Shown here in pieces: positions 34,333-43,881 of a stretch of DNA of 64,000 nt (position 1 is its first letter; the number at the start of each line of letters is the position of its first letter). The notes beneath the pieces are model-generated. The model had not been told where the DNA came from. It saw only the letters and a program-made list of their open reading frames with translations, and did no database searches. Where the stretch lies: contig NZ_JALKAQ010000011.1 of the NCBI RefSeq assembly GCF_023016065.1, forward strand, positions 44,739 to 108,738. The letters run 5' to 3'. The position numbers were made by a program, and so were the translations under genes. Source of the stretch: Marinobacter sp. S0848L (GTDB lineage Bacteria > Pseudomonadota > Gammaproteobacteria > Pseudomonadales > Oleiphilaceae).

Positions 34333-35580
34333 ATGATCGGAAATATCTTGCGCATAATGAACGAGTGGATTGAACGGTTCGGAATGCTTACCGAAGGTTG
34401 GCGGGCAGGCATCCTGATTTTTGCGGTGGTGCTCGCCACAGCCATTGTGGCCTTTATTGTGAGTCGTGTTGTTCTGTACCTCGAGAACAAATTCAGCCAC
34501 ACACGAAACCTTTGGGATGATGCTGTTCTCCATGCCTGTCGGCGCCCGTTGGTCGCGTTTATCTGGTTGCAAGGGGTGTACTGGGCAGCGGAAATTGCCC
34601 ATCACTTCTCCGACGCTGAAGTATTTACAGCCAATGAAACGGTACTGAAGATCGGTTTCATGTGGGTAGTTGTTTGGGCGCTGTTCGGGCTGGTGAAGCA
34701 GGTTGAGAGCGTCTTGGTGTCGCCCGTCAAAATGCGCAAACCGATGGATTTCACCACGGTGAATGCCATTAGTAAGCTGCTTCGTGCGGTCATCGTCATT
34801 ACCGCTGTGTTGACGGCACTACAGACTCTGGGCTTTAGTATTTCGGGTGTGCTGGCCTTTGGTGGTGTGGGTGGTATTGCTGTTGGTTTTGCCGCAAAAG
34901 ATTTGTTGGCGAACTTTTTCGGCGGTTTTATTATCCATCTGGATCGCCCCTTTAAAGTGGGTGATTGGATCCGCTCGCCTGACCGCAACATCGAAGGCAC
35001 GGTGGAGCACATCGGCTGGCGGTTAACCACCATTCGCACCTTCGACAAGCGTCCGCTGTATGTTCCGAACGCTACCTTCACCGTGATTGCGGTAGAGAAC
35101 CCGTCGCGTATGACCAATCGCCGGATTTCCGAAACTATTGGTATTCGCTATGCGGATGTCCAGTCGATGAAAAAGATTGTCGATGACATACGTGAGATGC
35201 TGAAAAATCACGATGAGATCGACGCGAATCAAACGTTGATTGTGAACTTTCTGGCATTCAACGACTCCACGCTCGACATCATGATTTACACCTTCACCAA
35301 AACAACGGACTGGGTGCGTTTCCATGGCATCAAAGAAAACGTACTGCTGCAGATCAGTGACATCATCGAAAGTCACGGTGCAGAAGTAGCCTTCCCGACC
35401 CGTACATTGCATTTGCCAGACGGGGTAACCGTCAGCAATCCGGATGCGAAGGAAAAGGACGAGAAGCGTGGCGACAAGGCCGCCCGCAAAAACCCTGATT
35501 ACCGTGAAAATCAGGGAGAGGCACAGGCCCGTGACGACGGTGCCGATTCCGCTGAAGGGGGAGATGCTGATGGCGATTAA
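34333..35580 (+). CDS. MscS-family mechanosensitive ion channel
   Basis: The 415-aa protein has four or five hydrophobic segments, the last being the pore-lining helix (SGVLAFGGVGGIAVGFAAKD, near 172), then the MscS beta domain (FFGGFIIHLDRPFKVGDWIR) and the alpha/beta C-terminal domain. It is larger than E. coli MscS (286 aa) because of an extra N-terminal TM region and a charged, disordered C-terminal tail (about 370-415, rich in K, D, E, R). It opens under membrane tension to release solutes. GAGGA precedes the ATG. Its tail overlaps the start of the next gene by 11 nt. Confidence 0.92.
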   Translation: MIGNILRIMNEWIERFGMLTEGWRAGILIFAVVLATAIVAFIVSRVVLYLENKFSHTRNLWDDAVLHACRRPLVAFIWLQGVYWAAEIAHHFSDAEVFTANETVLKIGFMWVVVWALFGLVKQVESVLVSPVKMRKPMDFTTVNAISKLLRAVIVITAVLTALQTLGFSISGVLAFGGVGGIAVGFAAKDLLANFFGGFIIHLDRPFKVGDWIRSPDRNIEGTVEHIGWRLTTIRTFDKRPLYVPNATFTVIAVENPSRMTNRRISETIGIRYADVQSMKKIVDDIREMLKNHDEIDANQTLIVNFLAFNDSTLDIMIYTFTKTTDWVRFHGIKENVLLQISDIIESHGAEVAFPTRTLHLPDGVTVSNPDAKEKDEKRGDKAARKNPDYRENQGEAQARDDGADSAEGGDADGD

Positions 35581-36349
35581 TCGTCCGGTAGGAGTTATAG
35601 GTGGAACGGGGCTCACACAACTGAGTGAGCTTCAGATTTTAGGCAAAGAGGCGGACAGTAATCGCTGGGGCGATCCCTCCGATGTGTTGGTTAAAGGTGT
35701 TCTGGGTGAGCAACCCGTGGTGTTTCTGGCTCGCCACGGCAACCCGCATCGAATACCACCCCATAGGGTGAATTACCGGGCTAATTTGCAGGCGCTCTAC
35801 GATGCCGGTGTCCGGACCGTGGTGGGTGTGAATGCCGTCGGCGGAATTCACCCGGCGATGGGGCCGGCTCATGTAGTGATTCCCCATCAGCTAATTGATT
35901 ACACCTGGGGGCGCGCCAGCACCTTTTATGAGGACGGGCTTGAGCAGGTAACCCATATTGACTTTACCCATCCGTACGATCACGAGGGCAGGGCTCTGTT
36001 GATTGAGTCAGCTACAGCGCTTGAGGTCGAGTTTTCCGATTTTGGCGTTTATGGCGCGACCCAAGGCCCACGGCTTGAAACTGCCGCTGAAATCCGCCGT
36101 CTCGAGCAAGATGGCTGTGATCTGGTGGGAATGACAGGCATGCCAGAGGCCGCTTTAGCGGCCGAGTTAGGCATGCGTTACGTATGTTTGGGCCTGGTGG
36201 TGAATTGGGCAGCGGGTAAGACAGATCACATCATCACAATGGATGAGATCGAAGCGGCCATCGAGCAGGGCATGACTGGGGTTAAGCGTATTCTGGAGCA
36301 CTCAATGGCCAAGTTGGGTGAGCTGGAGCCTTTGTCTACAGTTTCCTGA
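35570..36349 (+). CDS. mtiP: S-methyl-5'-thioinosine phosphorylase (MTAP family)
   Basis: The protein (259 aa) belongs to the methylthioadenosine/purine nucleoside phosphorylase family: VGVIGGTGLTQL at the N-terminus binds phosphate; FLARHGNPHRIPPHRVNYRA and later LVGMTGMPEAALAAELGM hold conserved substrate and trimer residues. In pseudomonads the homologue (PA3004 type), near psrA, cleaves methylthioinosine in a deaminating 5'-methylthioadenosine salvage route. The purine preference cannot be proved by reading. The frame opens far upstream inside mscS, but ATG 35570 has GGGGGAG at the right distance and gives the typical start. The 3' end overlaps csiV head to head by 14 nt. Confidence 0.88.
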   Translation: MAINRPVGVIGGTGLTQLSELQILGKEADSNRWGDPSDVLVKGVLGEQPVVFLARHGNPHRIPPHRVNYRANLQALYDAGVRTVVGVNAVGGIHPAMGPAHVVIPHQLIDYTWGRASTFYEDGLEQVTHIDFTHPYDHEGRALLIESATALEVEFSDFGVYGATQGPRLETAAEIRRLEQDGCDLVGMTGMPEAALAAELGMRYVCLGLVVNWAAGKTDHIITMDEIEAAIEQGMTGVKRILEHSMAKLGELEPLSTVS

Positions 36350-37085
36350 AAAACACCAGCACGCCAACAGTGGGGGAATCGATGAAGTGGATTTCCTCAC
36401 TGCGCATCCGGCGCGTTTCTTTAATCCAGGTCACCAGTTCCGCAGGCACAGGTTCTGACATCGCGGGCTGAACGTTTTCCGCCATGTCGGCAACGGAGCC
36501 AGCCTCTTCCGGGGCAGGTGATTGTTCGGTTTCGTTTGTTTCACGCTTTGGTTCGATGACTTGCGGAGCCGTGCCATCTTGCCAGTGGTTCAGGTTAACG
36601 CTCACGTGCAGATAGCGCTTTCGATCAATTTCAATATGCCCTTCCACAGCCCTCTGCTGGGCACCGTTCAGCCAGTCACCCACCGCAACCTTCATGGGTG
36701 AACCGTCGTAGTTGGGCGGAAAACTCTCATACCAGCCCGCTGTGGCCAAGATGCGGTAGTTGCCACTGTTTTCAAGGCGGCTGGCCGCCCGGCCAAGGTG
36801 CAGCTCATTTCGAGCTGCGAGTTTCAGGTCTGAGGTGCGGCGCCCGCTGGCATCCTCTACCCAAAGTGATTTTGCCACAGTGCGTGTCGGCTCAATTTGT
36901 TTGCCCGCCATCTGCTCTTCAATAGAGGCGGGATCAACCAATCGTTGAAGGATTACAATTTCCGCTCGATAGAAGTCTTTCCGATCTTCCTGAGCCTGAG
37001 CGCCCGTCACCGGCAACAACGTGAACCCAAGAGCCAGTACAGCTCCTGTCAAAAAGGAATTGGAAAAGCGTTTGGTGACTTGCAA
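36336..37085 (-). CDS. CsiV-like periplasmic protein
   Basis: The protein (about 249 aa) has a signal peptide (FLTGAVLALGFTLLPVTGAQAQ) followed by DFYRAEIVILQRLVDP, the hallmark start of the CsiV family. Vibrio CsiV is a periplasmic peptidoglycan-binding protein needed for cell shape with LpoA/PBP1a. It is next to mfd, as in Pseudomonas (PA3003/PA3002). Start choice: the frame begins with TTG at 37118, overlapping the mfd stop as TTGA but without a ribosome-binding site; TTG 37085 has GGAG 8 nt before it and leaves a normal signal peptide. It converges on and overlaps the phosphorylase gene by 14 nt. Confidence 0.75.
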   Translation of the reverse strand: MQVTKRFSNSFLTGAVLALGFTLLPVTGAQAQEDRKDFYRAEIVILQRLVDPASIEEQMAGKQIEPTRTVAKSLWVEDASGRRTSDLKLAARNELHLGRAASRLENSGNYRILATAGWYESFPPNYDGSPMKVAVGDWLNGAQQRAVEGHIEIDRKRYLHVSVNLNHWQDGTAPQVIEPKRETNETEQSPAPEEAGSVADMAENVQPAMSEPVPAELVTWIKETRRMRSEEIHFIDSPTVGVLVFFRKL

Positions 37086-37114
37086 GTGTCTCACTCCGGC
37101 TAGATTGGGTCGTC

Positions 37115-40100
37115 TCAAGAAGCTTTGGCGCTTGTGTCTTGAGGGCCAAGCTCGGTGAGCATGGCAGCGATGGCATCGAGTTTACCATTGGTTGAGTCAT
37201 CATTCAGCCGGAAGCGGAAGCTGTTCGCGCCTTCCAGCCTGAACGAATCGGGTGCGGATTGCACTTTTTTAACCAGAGTCAGCGGGTCAACCGGTGTGCT
37301 GGCGCCAAACTCCAAGCGTACCCATTCCTTGCCAGCGTCCACTTTATCAATGCCTAAAGCCTCGGCCATCAGGCGAAGCTTGGTTTGGCGTACCAGGTTT
37401 TTGGCGGGTTCCGGTAATAATCCAAAGCGATCAATCATTTCAACCTGAAGTTCTTTTAATTCGATTTCATCTTTTACGCTGGCGATGCGCTTGTACAGCA
37501 TTAGACGGTTGTGAACATCTGGCAGGTAGTCTTCCGGAATAATCGCCGGAATACGCAGGTTCATTTCCGTACCATGGCTCAGGGGCAGCTCCGCATTAGG
37601 TGTGCGCCCTTCGCGAATGGCCTTCACGGCTTCATCTAATAGCTGCATATACAGCGTGAAACCGATGCTTTCGATCTGGCCGCTTTGTTCCTCACCCAAT
37701 AGTTCACCGGCGCCACGAATCTCCAGATCGTGGGTGGCCAGCATGAATCCCGCGCCAAGATCCTGGGCTTCCGAAATGGCATCCAATCGTTTTTTGGCAT
37801 CGGCGGAGATGCTTTTGGGGGGCGGTGTCAGCAGATAGGCATAGGCCTGGTGGTGTGAACGACCAACCCGGCCACGTAGTTGGTGCAGCTGAGCGAGGCC
37901 AAATTTATCTGCCCGTTCAATAATGATGGTATTGGCGCTGGGTACGTCGATGCCGGTTTCTACAATGGTGGTGCACACCAGCACGTTAAAGCGCTTGTGG
38001 TAGAAATCGGACATCACCTGTTCCAGCTGGCGCTCCCGCATTTGGCCGTGGCCAACGCCCACTCGGGCTTCCGGGATGAGTCGGCGCAGATCTTCGGCGG
38101 TTTTCTCAATGGTGGAAACGTCGTTGTGCAGGAAGTACACCTGACCACCACGGAGGATTTCACGAAGAATGGCTTCTTTCACCATGGCTTCGTCCCGTTG
38201 CCGAACGAACGTTTTGACCGACAGGCGGCGCGCGGGCGGGGTCGCGATAATGGAGAGATCACGCAAGTGGCCCATGGCCATGTTCAGGGTTCTCGGGATG
38301 GGCGTGGCGGTGAGGTTAAGCATGTCTACCTCAGCACGCAGTGCCTTCAGCTTTTCCTTTTGCTGCACGCCGAACCGGTGTTCTTCATCAATGATAACCA
38401 GGCCCAGATTCTTGAATTTCACATCACCCTGCAGCAGTTTGTGGGTGCCAATCACGATGTCCGCCTTGCCTTCTTCGATCGCGCTCATGGCTTTACTGGT
38501 TTGGGTGCTGCTCCTGAAACGGCTTAGCAGCTCAATGGAGACCGGCGTGTCTGAAAATCGGTCCCGGAACGACTCATAGTGCTGTTGGGCCAGCAGTGTA
38601 GTGGGCACCAGAACGGCCACTTGTTTGCCAGACCAGGTGGCCAGAAACGCCGCGCGCATGGCCACTTCGGTTTTACCAAAACCCACGTCGCCGCACACCA
38701 GGCGGTCCATTGGCTGCTCGCTGGTCATGTCTTCGAAGACTGCTTGAATGGCAACTTGCTGATCCGGTGTTTCTTCGAACGGGAAGCCCGCGGCAAAGGC
38801 GCGGTAGGCTTCTTTCGGATCTTCGAACTGGAAACCTTTTCGGGCTTCCCGGCGCGCGTACACATCCAGCAGCTCAGCGGCCGTGTCGCGGATCTTCTCC
38901 AATGCCTTTTGCTTGGCGTTGCTCCAGCGGTCGGTGCCAAGTTTGTGCAGGGGCGCGTGTTCTTCGTCGGTGCCGGCGTAGCGCGAAATCAGATGCAGAC
39001 TAGAAACCGGAACGTACAATTTTGAGCCGCCGGCGTATTCCAGGGTCAGAAATTCATTGGACTCGCCACCGGCACTGATGGTTTCGAGCCCTTTATAGCG
39101 GCCTACGCCGTGGTCGATGTGCACCACCGGTGACCCGATTCGAAGCTCCGACAGATCGCGATAACCGGCATCGTCCATTTCTGTAGGCTTTTCACGGCGA
39201 CGGCGCTGCAGCACCCGATCGCCAAACAGAGCAGTCTCGGTGATCAGGGCCAGATTCTGCTGCGGCAGCACCATGCCTTGTTCCATTGGCGCAATGGTGA
39301 TGGCCAGGGTGGTGTCGCTTTGAGCAAGAAAGTCCTGCCAGCTGGTCACTGTGCTCAGTTTAAGTTTCTGGCTCTCTAGGTTTTCGATCAGTGCTTCGCG
39401 GCGACCTGAAGACTCGGCGCAAATGAGGACACGGCCAGGAAAATCATTAAGAAAGCGTTTGAGTCGTCCGGCCGGGTCGGCAGCGCGGCCGTCCATCGCG
39501 ATGTCGGGTAGTGCCTCGGCAGCGCAATTAGCGGTGCCAGCGCCGGATGTAGGCTCGGGGCTGCAGGTGACCCGAGGGTAGCGTTTTAGCTGGCCAAACA
39601 CTTCGTCTTGTAACAGAAAGAGCTCTGCTGGCGGCAAAATCGGGCGCAGGCGATCGTGTCGGCGATCTTCATGGCGAGCGCGGGTTTCGCTGTCAAATGC
39701 CTGAACGGCATCGTTCAACCCATCCTCGGTGAATACCAAAGTGGACGCTGGCAGGTAATCAAAGAGTGTCGCCGTTTGTTCAAAAAACAGTGGCAAATAA
39801 TATTCGATGCCGGGTGGGGTGATGCCGTTACTCACATCCTGATAGACCGGCGAGTCTTTGTCCGAGTGGGGAAAGTGTTCAAACCACCGGTTGCGAAATC
39901 CGGAGCGTGCTTCTTTATGCCACGGAAATTCGTGAGCGGGTAACAGCTCGATTTGGTCGATGCGGTCGATTGAGCGCTGAGTTTCCGGGTCAAAGGTTCT
40001 CAGAGTTTCGATTTCGTCGTCGAATAAATCGATTCGGTAGGGCAGGTTGGAGCCCATCGGGTAAATATCGAGTATGGCGCCTCGAACGGCGTATTCGCCG

Positions 40101-40648
40101 TGCTCGTACACGTTTTCGGCGTGGTGGTAGCCAGCTGCTTCAAGCTGCAGGCGCCAGTTGTCGATGTTCAGTGTCTGGCCGGTTTTCAGCAGTAAGGTGT
40201 TGCCTTGCAGGTAGCTAGGCGGTGGCAACCGGTGCATCAGGGTTCGTGCCGGAACGATCAAAATGCCGTGATCAGTAGAAGGCAGGCGGTGCAGGGTGCG
40301 AATGCGCCGGGAGGTGATGTCCTGGTGGGGTGAGAAAAGGTCGTAGGGCAGAGTCTCCCAGTCAGGCAGCGATAACAGCTCCAGGCCGTCTTCAGAGATG
40401 GTTGCACCGTCTTCTTCGGGCGGCAGGCTAAGGAAAAACCGAACCGCTTGTTCCAGTCGAATGGCTTCATCGGTGCTTCTGGTGACGACCAGGGTCAAGC
40501 CTTTGTGGCTTCTTGCACTTTCACAGATTGCGAGAGCCTGGCTGCAGCCCTGCAGCTGCCCCCATTTCCTGTGATCGGCAGCCTGAGCTGGTGCTGAGGG
40601 TGCAATCAGCGTGATGTTCGCAAAGGTGTTGGTTGAACCTTGAGCCAT
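37115..40648 (-). CDS. mfd: Transcription-repair coupling factor Mfd
   Basis: Mfd (1177 aa from this start) removes stalled RNA polymerase and recruits UvrA to lesions. Domains in order: UvrB-like N-terminal region (about 1-330, with SLPDWETLPYDLFSPHQDI), RNA polymerase-interacting CarD-like domain (about 475-545, RIGSPVVHIDHGVGRYKGLE), RecG-like translocase with Walker A VCGDVGFGKTEVAMRAAF, motif II VIIDEEHRFGV and motif VI QLRGRVGRSHHQAYAYLL, and the TRCF C-terminal domain (LPEDYLPDVHNR-type sequence IIPEDYLPDVHNRLMLYKRI). The frame is open to 40831, but ATG 40648 has AGGAG 12 nt upstream and gives the usual length. It is divergent from the GAPDH-like gene. Confidence 0.95.
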   Translation of the reverse strand: MAQGSTNTFANITLIAPSAPAQAADHRKWGQLQGCSQALAICESARSHKGLTLVVTRSTDEAIRLEQAVRFFLSLPPEEDGATISEDGLELLSLPDWETLPYDLFSPHQDITSRRIRTLHRLPSTDHGILIVPARTLMHRLPPPSYLQGNTLLLKTGQTLNIDNWRLQLEAAGYHHAENVYEHGEYAVRGAILDIYPMGSNLPYRIDLFDDEIETLRTFDPETQRSIDRIDQIELLPAHEFPWHKEARSGFRNRWFEHFPHSDKDSPVYQDVSNGITPPGIEYYLPLFFEQTATLFDYLPASTLVFTEDGLNDAVQAFDSETRARHEDRRHDRLRPILPPAELFLLQDEVFGQLKRYPRVTCSPEPTSGAGTANCAAEALPDIAMDGRAADPAGRLKRFLNDFPGRVLICAESSGRREALIENLESQKLKLSTVTSWQDFLAQSDTTLAITIAPMEQGMVLPQQNLALITETALFGDRVLQRRRREKPTEMDDAGYRDLSELRIGSPVVHIDHGVGRYKGLETISAGGESNEFLTLEYAGGSKLYVPVSSLHLISRYAGTDEEHAPLHKLGTDRWSNAKQKALEKIRDTAAELLDVYARREARKGFQFEDPKEAYRAFAAGFPFEETPDQQVAIQAVFEDMTSEQPMDRLVCGDVGFGKTEVAMRAAFLATWSGKQVAVLVPTTLLAQQHYESFRDRFSDTPVSIELLSRFRSSTQTSKAMSAIEEGKADIVIGTHKLLQGDVKFKNLGLVIIDEEHRFGVQQKEKLKALRAEVDMLNLTATPIPRTLNMAMGHLRDLSIIATPPARRLSVKTFVRQRDEAMVKEAILREILRGGQVYFLHNDVSTIEKTAEDLRRLIPEARVGVGHGQMRERQLEQVMSDFYHKRFNVLVCTTIVETGIDVPSANTIIIERADKFGLAQLHQLRGRVGRSHHQAYAYLLTPPPKSISADAKKRLDAISEAQDLGAGFMLATHDLEIRGAGELLGEEQSGQIESIGFTLYMQLLDEAVKAIREGRTPNAELPLSHGTEMNLRIPAIIPEDYLPDVHNRLMLYKRIASVKDEIELKELQVEMIDRFGLLPEPAKNLVRQTKLRLMAEALGIDKVDAGKEWVRLEFGASTPVDPLTLVKKVQSAPDSFRLEGANSFRFRLNDDSTNGKLDAIAAMLTELGPQDTSAKAS

Positions 40649-40760
40649 GGGTTTGGCCGTCTCCTGATTTGAAGCGTCTGGGAACCGAAAGCGCATCATT
40701 CTATCGCTCAGGGATTGCACTGTCATGGTCGCTGACTGGAAAGGGGATGCACAAAGCCAT

Positions 40761-40789
40761 TTGCCGTGAGGCTCGTTAAGTTGGATAAT
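40761..40789 (+). promoter_or_regulatory. Candidate promoter of the GAPDH-like gene
   Basis: TTGCCG (40761-40766; 4 of 6) and GATAAT (40784-40789; 5 of 6) are separated by 17 nt, and the likely start codon is 44 bp downstream. The 185-bp divergent region also has to hold the mfd promoter, which was not identified. Confidence 0.5.
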
Positions 40790-40833
40790 GTGCGCCTCAA
40801 AATTACTCCCCAGTGCTAAACGAGGTTTCAACC

Positions 40834-42303
40834 GTGAGTCACGACAAGATCAACCAGCATCTGTCCAACTGGACTGAACGAGAGTCCACCGCGGAAGCCA
40901 TGATTCCGCTGATCGGCCGCCTGTACCGTAAAAACAATGTAGTTACGTCTATTTACGGTCGTTCGATCATCAATCAGTCAGTGATCGACATCCTCCGGGC
41001 TCACCGTTTTGTTCGTCAGGTGGAAGACAGCGAGCTGTCTGTGCACGACACCATGCCGATCCTGGAAGAGATGGATAAGCTGAACCTGGGTCGTGGTCAC
41101 GTGGATATCGGCAAGCTTGCGGTCAAGTTCAAGGAAGAGAGCGGTGACCTGGTTGAGTTTCTGAAGCGTGAAATTGGTCCGATTGTGGGTCAGTACGAAG
41201 CGCAATCCGAGCAAGATGCAAACGGCGATACCAAAGATGTGGTTCTTTATGGTTTCGGTCGCATTGGTCGTCTTCTGGCTCGTATTCTGATTGAAAAAGC
41301 CGGTGGCGGTAACAACCTGCGTCTGCGTGCTATCGTTGTGCGCCAGGGTGGAGCCGAGAACGATCTCGAGAAACGTGCCAGCTTGCTGCGTCGTGACTCT
41401 GTGCACGGGCCATTCAACGGTTCTATAACCGTTGATGAAGAAAATTCTGCTCTGGTCGCAAACGGCAACTTCATCAAAGTGATCTACTCGGGCGGTCCGG
41501 ACCAGGTGGATTACACCGAGTACGGTATTGATAACGCCATCGTTGTAGACAACACCGGTATCTGGCGTGATGAAGCGGGTCTTGGTCTGCACCTGAAGTC
41601 CAAGGGTGTTAGCCGGGTTATCCTGACTGCGCCGGGCAAAGGTGATATCAAGAACATCGTTTACGGTATCAACAACGATTGGATCACCGAAGACGACAAG
41701 ATCCTGTCCGCGGCATCGTGTACTACTAACGCCATCACTCCAGTACTGAAGGCGATCAACGATGAGTTCGGCATCGAAGACGGTCACGTTGAAACCGTCC
41801 ACTCTTACACCAACGACCAGAACCTGATCGACAACTACCACAAAGGTAGCCGTCGCGGCCGTAGTGCGGCGCTGAACATGGTTATCACCGAAACCGGTGC
41901 CGCAAAGGCTGTTGCCAAGGCTCTGCCTGAGTTGAAGGGCAAGCTGAGCGGCAACGCGATCCGTGTGCCGACACCGAACGTTTCCATGGCGATTCTGAAC
42001 CTGAACCTCAAGACTGACGTTGATGTGGAGAAGGTGAACGAATACCTGCGTGAGATGGCTCTGCACTCTGAGCTGCAAAAGCAGATCGATTTTGTGAACT
42101 CGCCGGAAGTGGTTTCAACGGACTTCGTTGGCTCCCGTCACGCGGGCGTGGTCGATGCTCAGGCCACCATCGCGAACGGTAAGCGCCTGATTCTGTACGT
42201 ATGGTACGACAACGAATTCGGCTACAGCGCTCAGGTTATCCGCTGTGTTAACCAGATGGCTGGCGTTGATTACCCGATCTTCCCGAAACGCGCACGCGAC
42301 TAA
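40834..42303 (+). CDS. GAPDH-like dehydrogenase with N-terminal extension
   Basis: The protein (489 aa) is much longer than classical GAPDH (about 330). Residues 1-125 form an unrelated helical extension. The GAPDH part follows: NAD(P) fold with DVVLYGFGRIGRLLARILIE (near 132), catalytic Cys296 in SAASCTTNAITP, substrate region VHSYTNDQNLIDN, and YVWYDNEFGYSAQVIRCV near the end. The conserved Asp after the second strand that selects NAD (VND in ordinary GAPDH) is replaced by VVRQGG, which may favour NADP. The order mfd then GAPDH-like then nqr matches Pseudomonas PA3002-PA3001-PA2999. GTG 40834 has GAGG 8 nt upstream; an earlier GTG (40813) has none. The terminator after it is strong. Confidence 0.88.
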   Translation: MSHDKINQHLSNWTERESTAEAMIPLIGRLYRKNNVVTSIYGRSIINQSVIDILRAHRFVRQVEDSELSVHDTMPILEEMDKLNLGRGHVDIGKLAVKFKEESGDLVEFLKREIGPIVGQYEAQSEQDANGDTKDVVLYGFGRIGRLLARILIEKAGGGNNLRLRAIVVRQGGAENDLEKRASLLRRDSVHGPFNGSITVDEENSALVANGNFIKVIYSGGPDQVDYTEYGIDNAIVVDNTGIWRDEAGLGLHLKSKGVSRVILTAPGKGDIKNIVYGINNDWITEDDKILSAASCTTNAITPVLKAINDEFGIEDGHVETVHSYTNDQNLIDNYHKGSRRGRSAALNMVITETGAAKAVAKALPELKGKLSGNAIRVPTPNVSMAILNLNLKTDVDVEKVNEYLREMALHSELQKQIDFVNSPEVVSTDFVGSRHAGVVDAQATIANGKRLILYVWYDNEFGYSAQVIRCVNQMAGVDYPIFPKRARD

Positions 42304-42333
42304 GGTCGTAGTTCGCCCCAGGGGGTTGGAATG

Positions 42334-42368
42334 AAAAGCCCCGGCAACGAGAGTTGCCGGGGCTTTTT
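42334..42368 (+). terminator. Rho-independent terminator after the GAPDH-like gene
   Basis: A 13-bp GC-rich perfect stem (AAGCCCCGGCAAC with GTTGCCGGGGCTT) closes a GAGA tetraloop at 42349-42352 and is followed by T5 to 42368; A residues before it allow two further pairs. It lies 31 bp past the stop and separates this gene from the nqr promoter. Confidence 0.93.
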
Positions 42369-42404
42369 CGTGTTTCTTGGCACCAAAAGCATTTGGGTTA
42401 CCGG

Positions 42405-42433
42405 TGGAAATAGGTTTCCTTAATCTCTATAAT
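42405..42433 (+). promoter_or_regulatory. Candidate nqr operon promoter
   Basis: TGGAAA (42405-42410; 4 of 6 to TTGACA) and a perfect TATAAT (42428-42433) are separated by 17 nt. It is the only good pair between the terminator and nqrA, and leaves a leader of about 90 nt. Confidence 0.6.
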
Positions 42434-42530
42434 TGGCGCGATTTTGGGTGTGTCTTGCTCCACGGTACGTTGCGCAGGAGTTGGACGTTTAAGAATCCAC
42501 AGAATAGTTTCTGATGACTGGATGAGGCTA

Positions 42531-43877
42531 ATGATCAAGATCAAAAAAGGCCTGGATCTTCCCATCAGCGGCGCTCCCGAACAGACCATTACCGATGGCA
42601 AGCCGATTCGCCACGTGGCGCTTATTGGCTTTGACTATCACGGCATGAAGCCGACCATGGCTGTGAAAGAAGGGGACCGTGTTAAGCGCGGTACGCTGCT
42701 GTTCACGGATAAGAAGACCGAAGGCGTTCGTTACACTTCACCGGCAGCCGGTGTGGTGAAAGAAGTTAATCGCGGTGAGCGTCGAGTATTTCAGTCTGTT
42801 GTCATCGAAATCGATGGTGACGAGGCTGAAACTTATGCCCGCTACAACGACTCGGATCTCGCCGGCCTGGAACGCCAGCAAGTAGTCGATAACCTCGTTG
42901 AATCCGGCTTGTGGACAGCGTTCCGCACCCGCCCTTACAGCAAGGTTCCGGCTATCGATTCTGCTCCGAACTCCATTTTTGTGTCAGTGATGGACACCAA
43001 TCCGCTAGCGGCGGACCCTGCGGTGATCATTGGTGAGAACAGCCAGGCTTTCGAAAAAGGTCTGACCATTATCTCTCGCCTCACTAATGGCAAGGTGTTT
43101 GTTACTGGCAAGCCGGGCACCAACGTGTCTGTGCCCAAAGCCGATAACATCGAAGTGCATCAGTTTGATGGTGTGCATCCTGCCGGCAACGTAGGAACCC
43201 ACATCCATCATCTGGATCCGGTTTCCGCGAACAAGACCGTCTGGTCTATCAACTACCAAGACGTTATTGATATCGCCAAGTTGTTCGAAACCGGTGAAGT
43301 GCCGGTTGAGCGCATTGTCGCGATTGGTGGCCCGAAAGCTCTGAAGCCTCGTTTGGTTCGTACCCGTTTGGGTGCCAGCTTGCCTGAGCTGTTAGATGGT
43401 GAAGTAGCAACCGATTGCGAGATCCGTGCGATTTCCGGTTCTGTCTTCGGCGGCCGTCGTGGTGATGGCCCTTGTGCCTATCTGGGCCGGTTCGCCAATC
43501 AGGTGTCTGTTCTGGAAGAAGGCTATAAGCGCCACTTCATGGGTTGGTTGACCCCGGGTGCTAACAAGTTCTCTGTACTGAACATTTACTTGTCCAAGCT
43601 AATGGGTGGCAAACGATTCGATTTCACGACCACCACCAATGGTAGTGAGCGAGCGATGGTACCTGTCGGTGCTTATGAGCAGATTATGCCACTGGATATT
43701 CTGCCAACCCAGCTGCTGCGTGCGCTGATTGTTGGTGATACCGAGGTGGCTCAGAAACTGGGCGCTCTGGAGCTGGACGAAGAAGATCTCTCGCTGTGCA
43801 CCTTTGTGTGCCCGGGTAAATATGAATACGGTCCGATTCTCCGCGAGAACCTGACCCGAATCGAGATCGAGGGCTAA
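42531..43877 (+). CDS. nqrA: Na(+)-translocating NADH:quinone reductase subunit A
   Basis: NqrA (448 aa) is a peripheral subunit of the sodium-pumping NADH:ubiquinone oxidoreductase and contributes to the quinone site. The start [18 protein letters not shown] is diagnostic. Further conserved stretches include [27 protein letters not shown] and [17 protein letters not shown]. The frame is open upstream to 42444, but ATG 42531, with GATGAGG just before, is the family start. It is followed at 4 bp by nqrB. Base and codon use in the whole nqr set suggest high expression. Confidence 0.97.
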   Translation: MIKIKKGLDLPISGAPEQTITDGKPIRHVALIGFDYHGMKPTMAVKEGDRVKRGTLLFTDKKTEGVRYTSPAAGVVKEVNRGERRVFQSVVIEIDGDEAETYARYNDSDLAGLERQQVVDNLVESGLWTAFRTRPYSKVPAIDSAPNSIFVSVMDTNPLAADPAVIIGENSQAFEKGLTIISRLTNGKVFVTGKPGTNVSVPKADNIEVHQFDGVHPAGNVGTHIHHLDPVSANKTVWSINYQDVIDIAKLFETGEVPVERIVAIGGPKALKPRLVRTRLGASLPELLDGEVATDCEIRAISGSVFGGRRGDGPCAYLGRFANQVSVLEEGYKRHFMGWLTPGANKFSVLNIYLSKLMGGKRFDFTTTTNGSERAMVPVGAYEQIMPLDILPTQLLRALIVGDTEVAQKLGALELDEEDLSLCTFVCPGKYEYGPILRENLTRIEIEG

Positions 43878-43881
43878 CACG

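Noticed and set aside
40978..42078. 366-aa minus-strand frame opposite the GAPDH-like gene
   Set aside because: Composition is atypical (rich in H, Q, V) and no domain is visible; it is a shadow of a highly biased gene.
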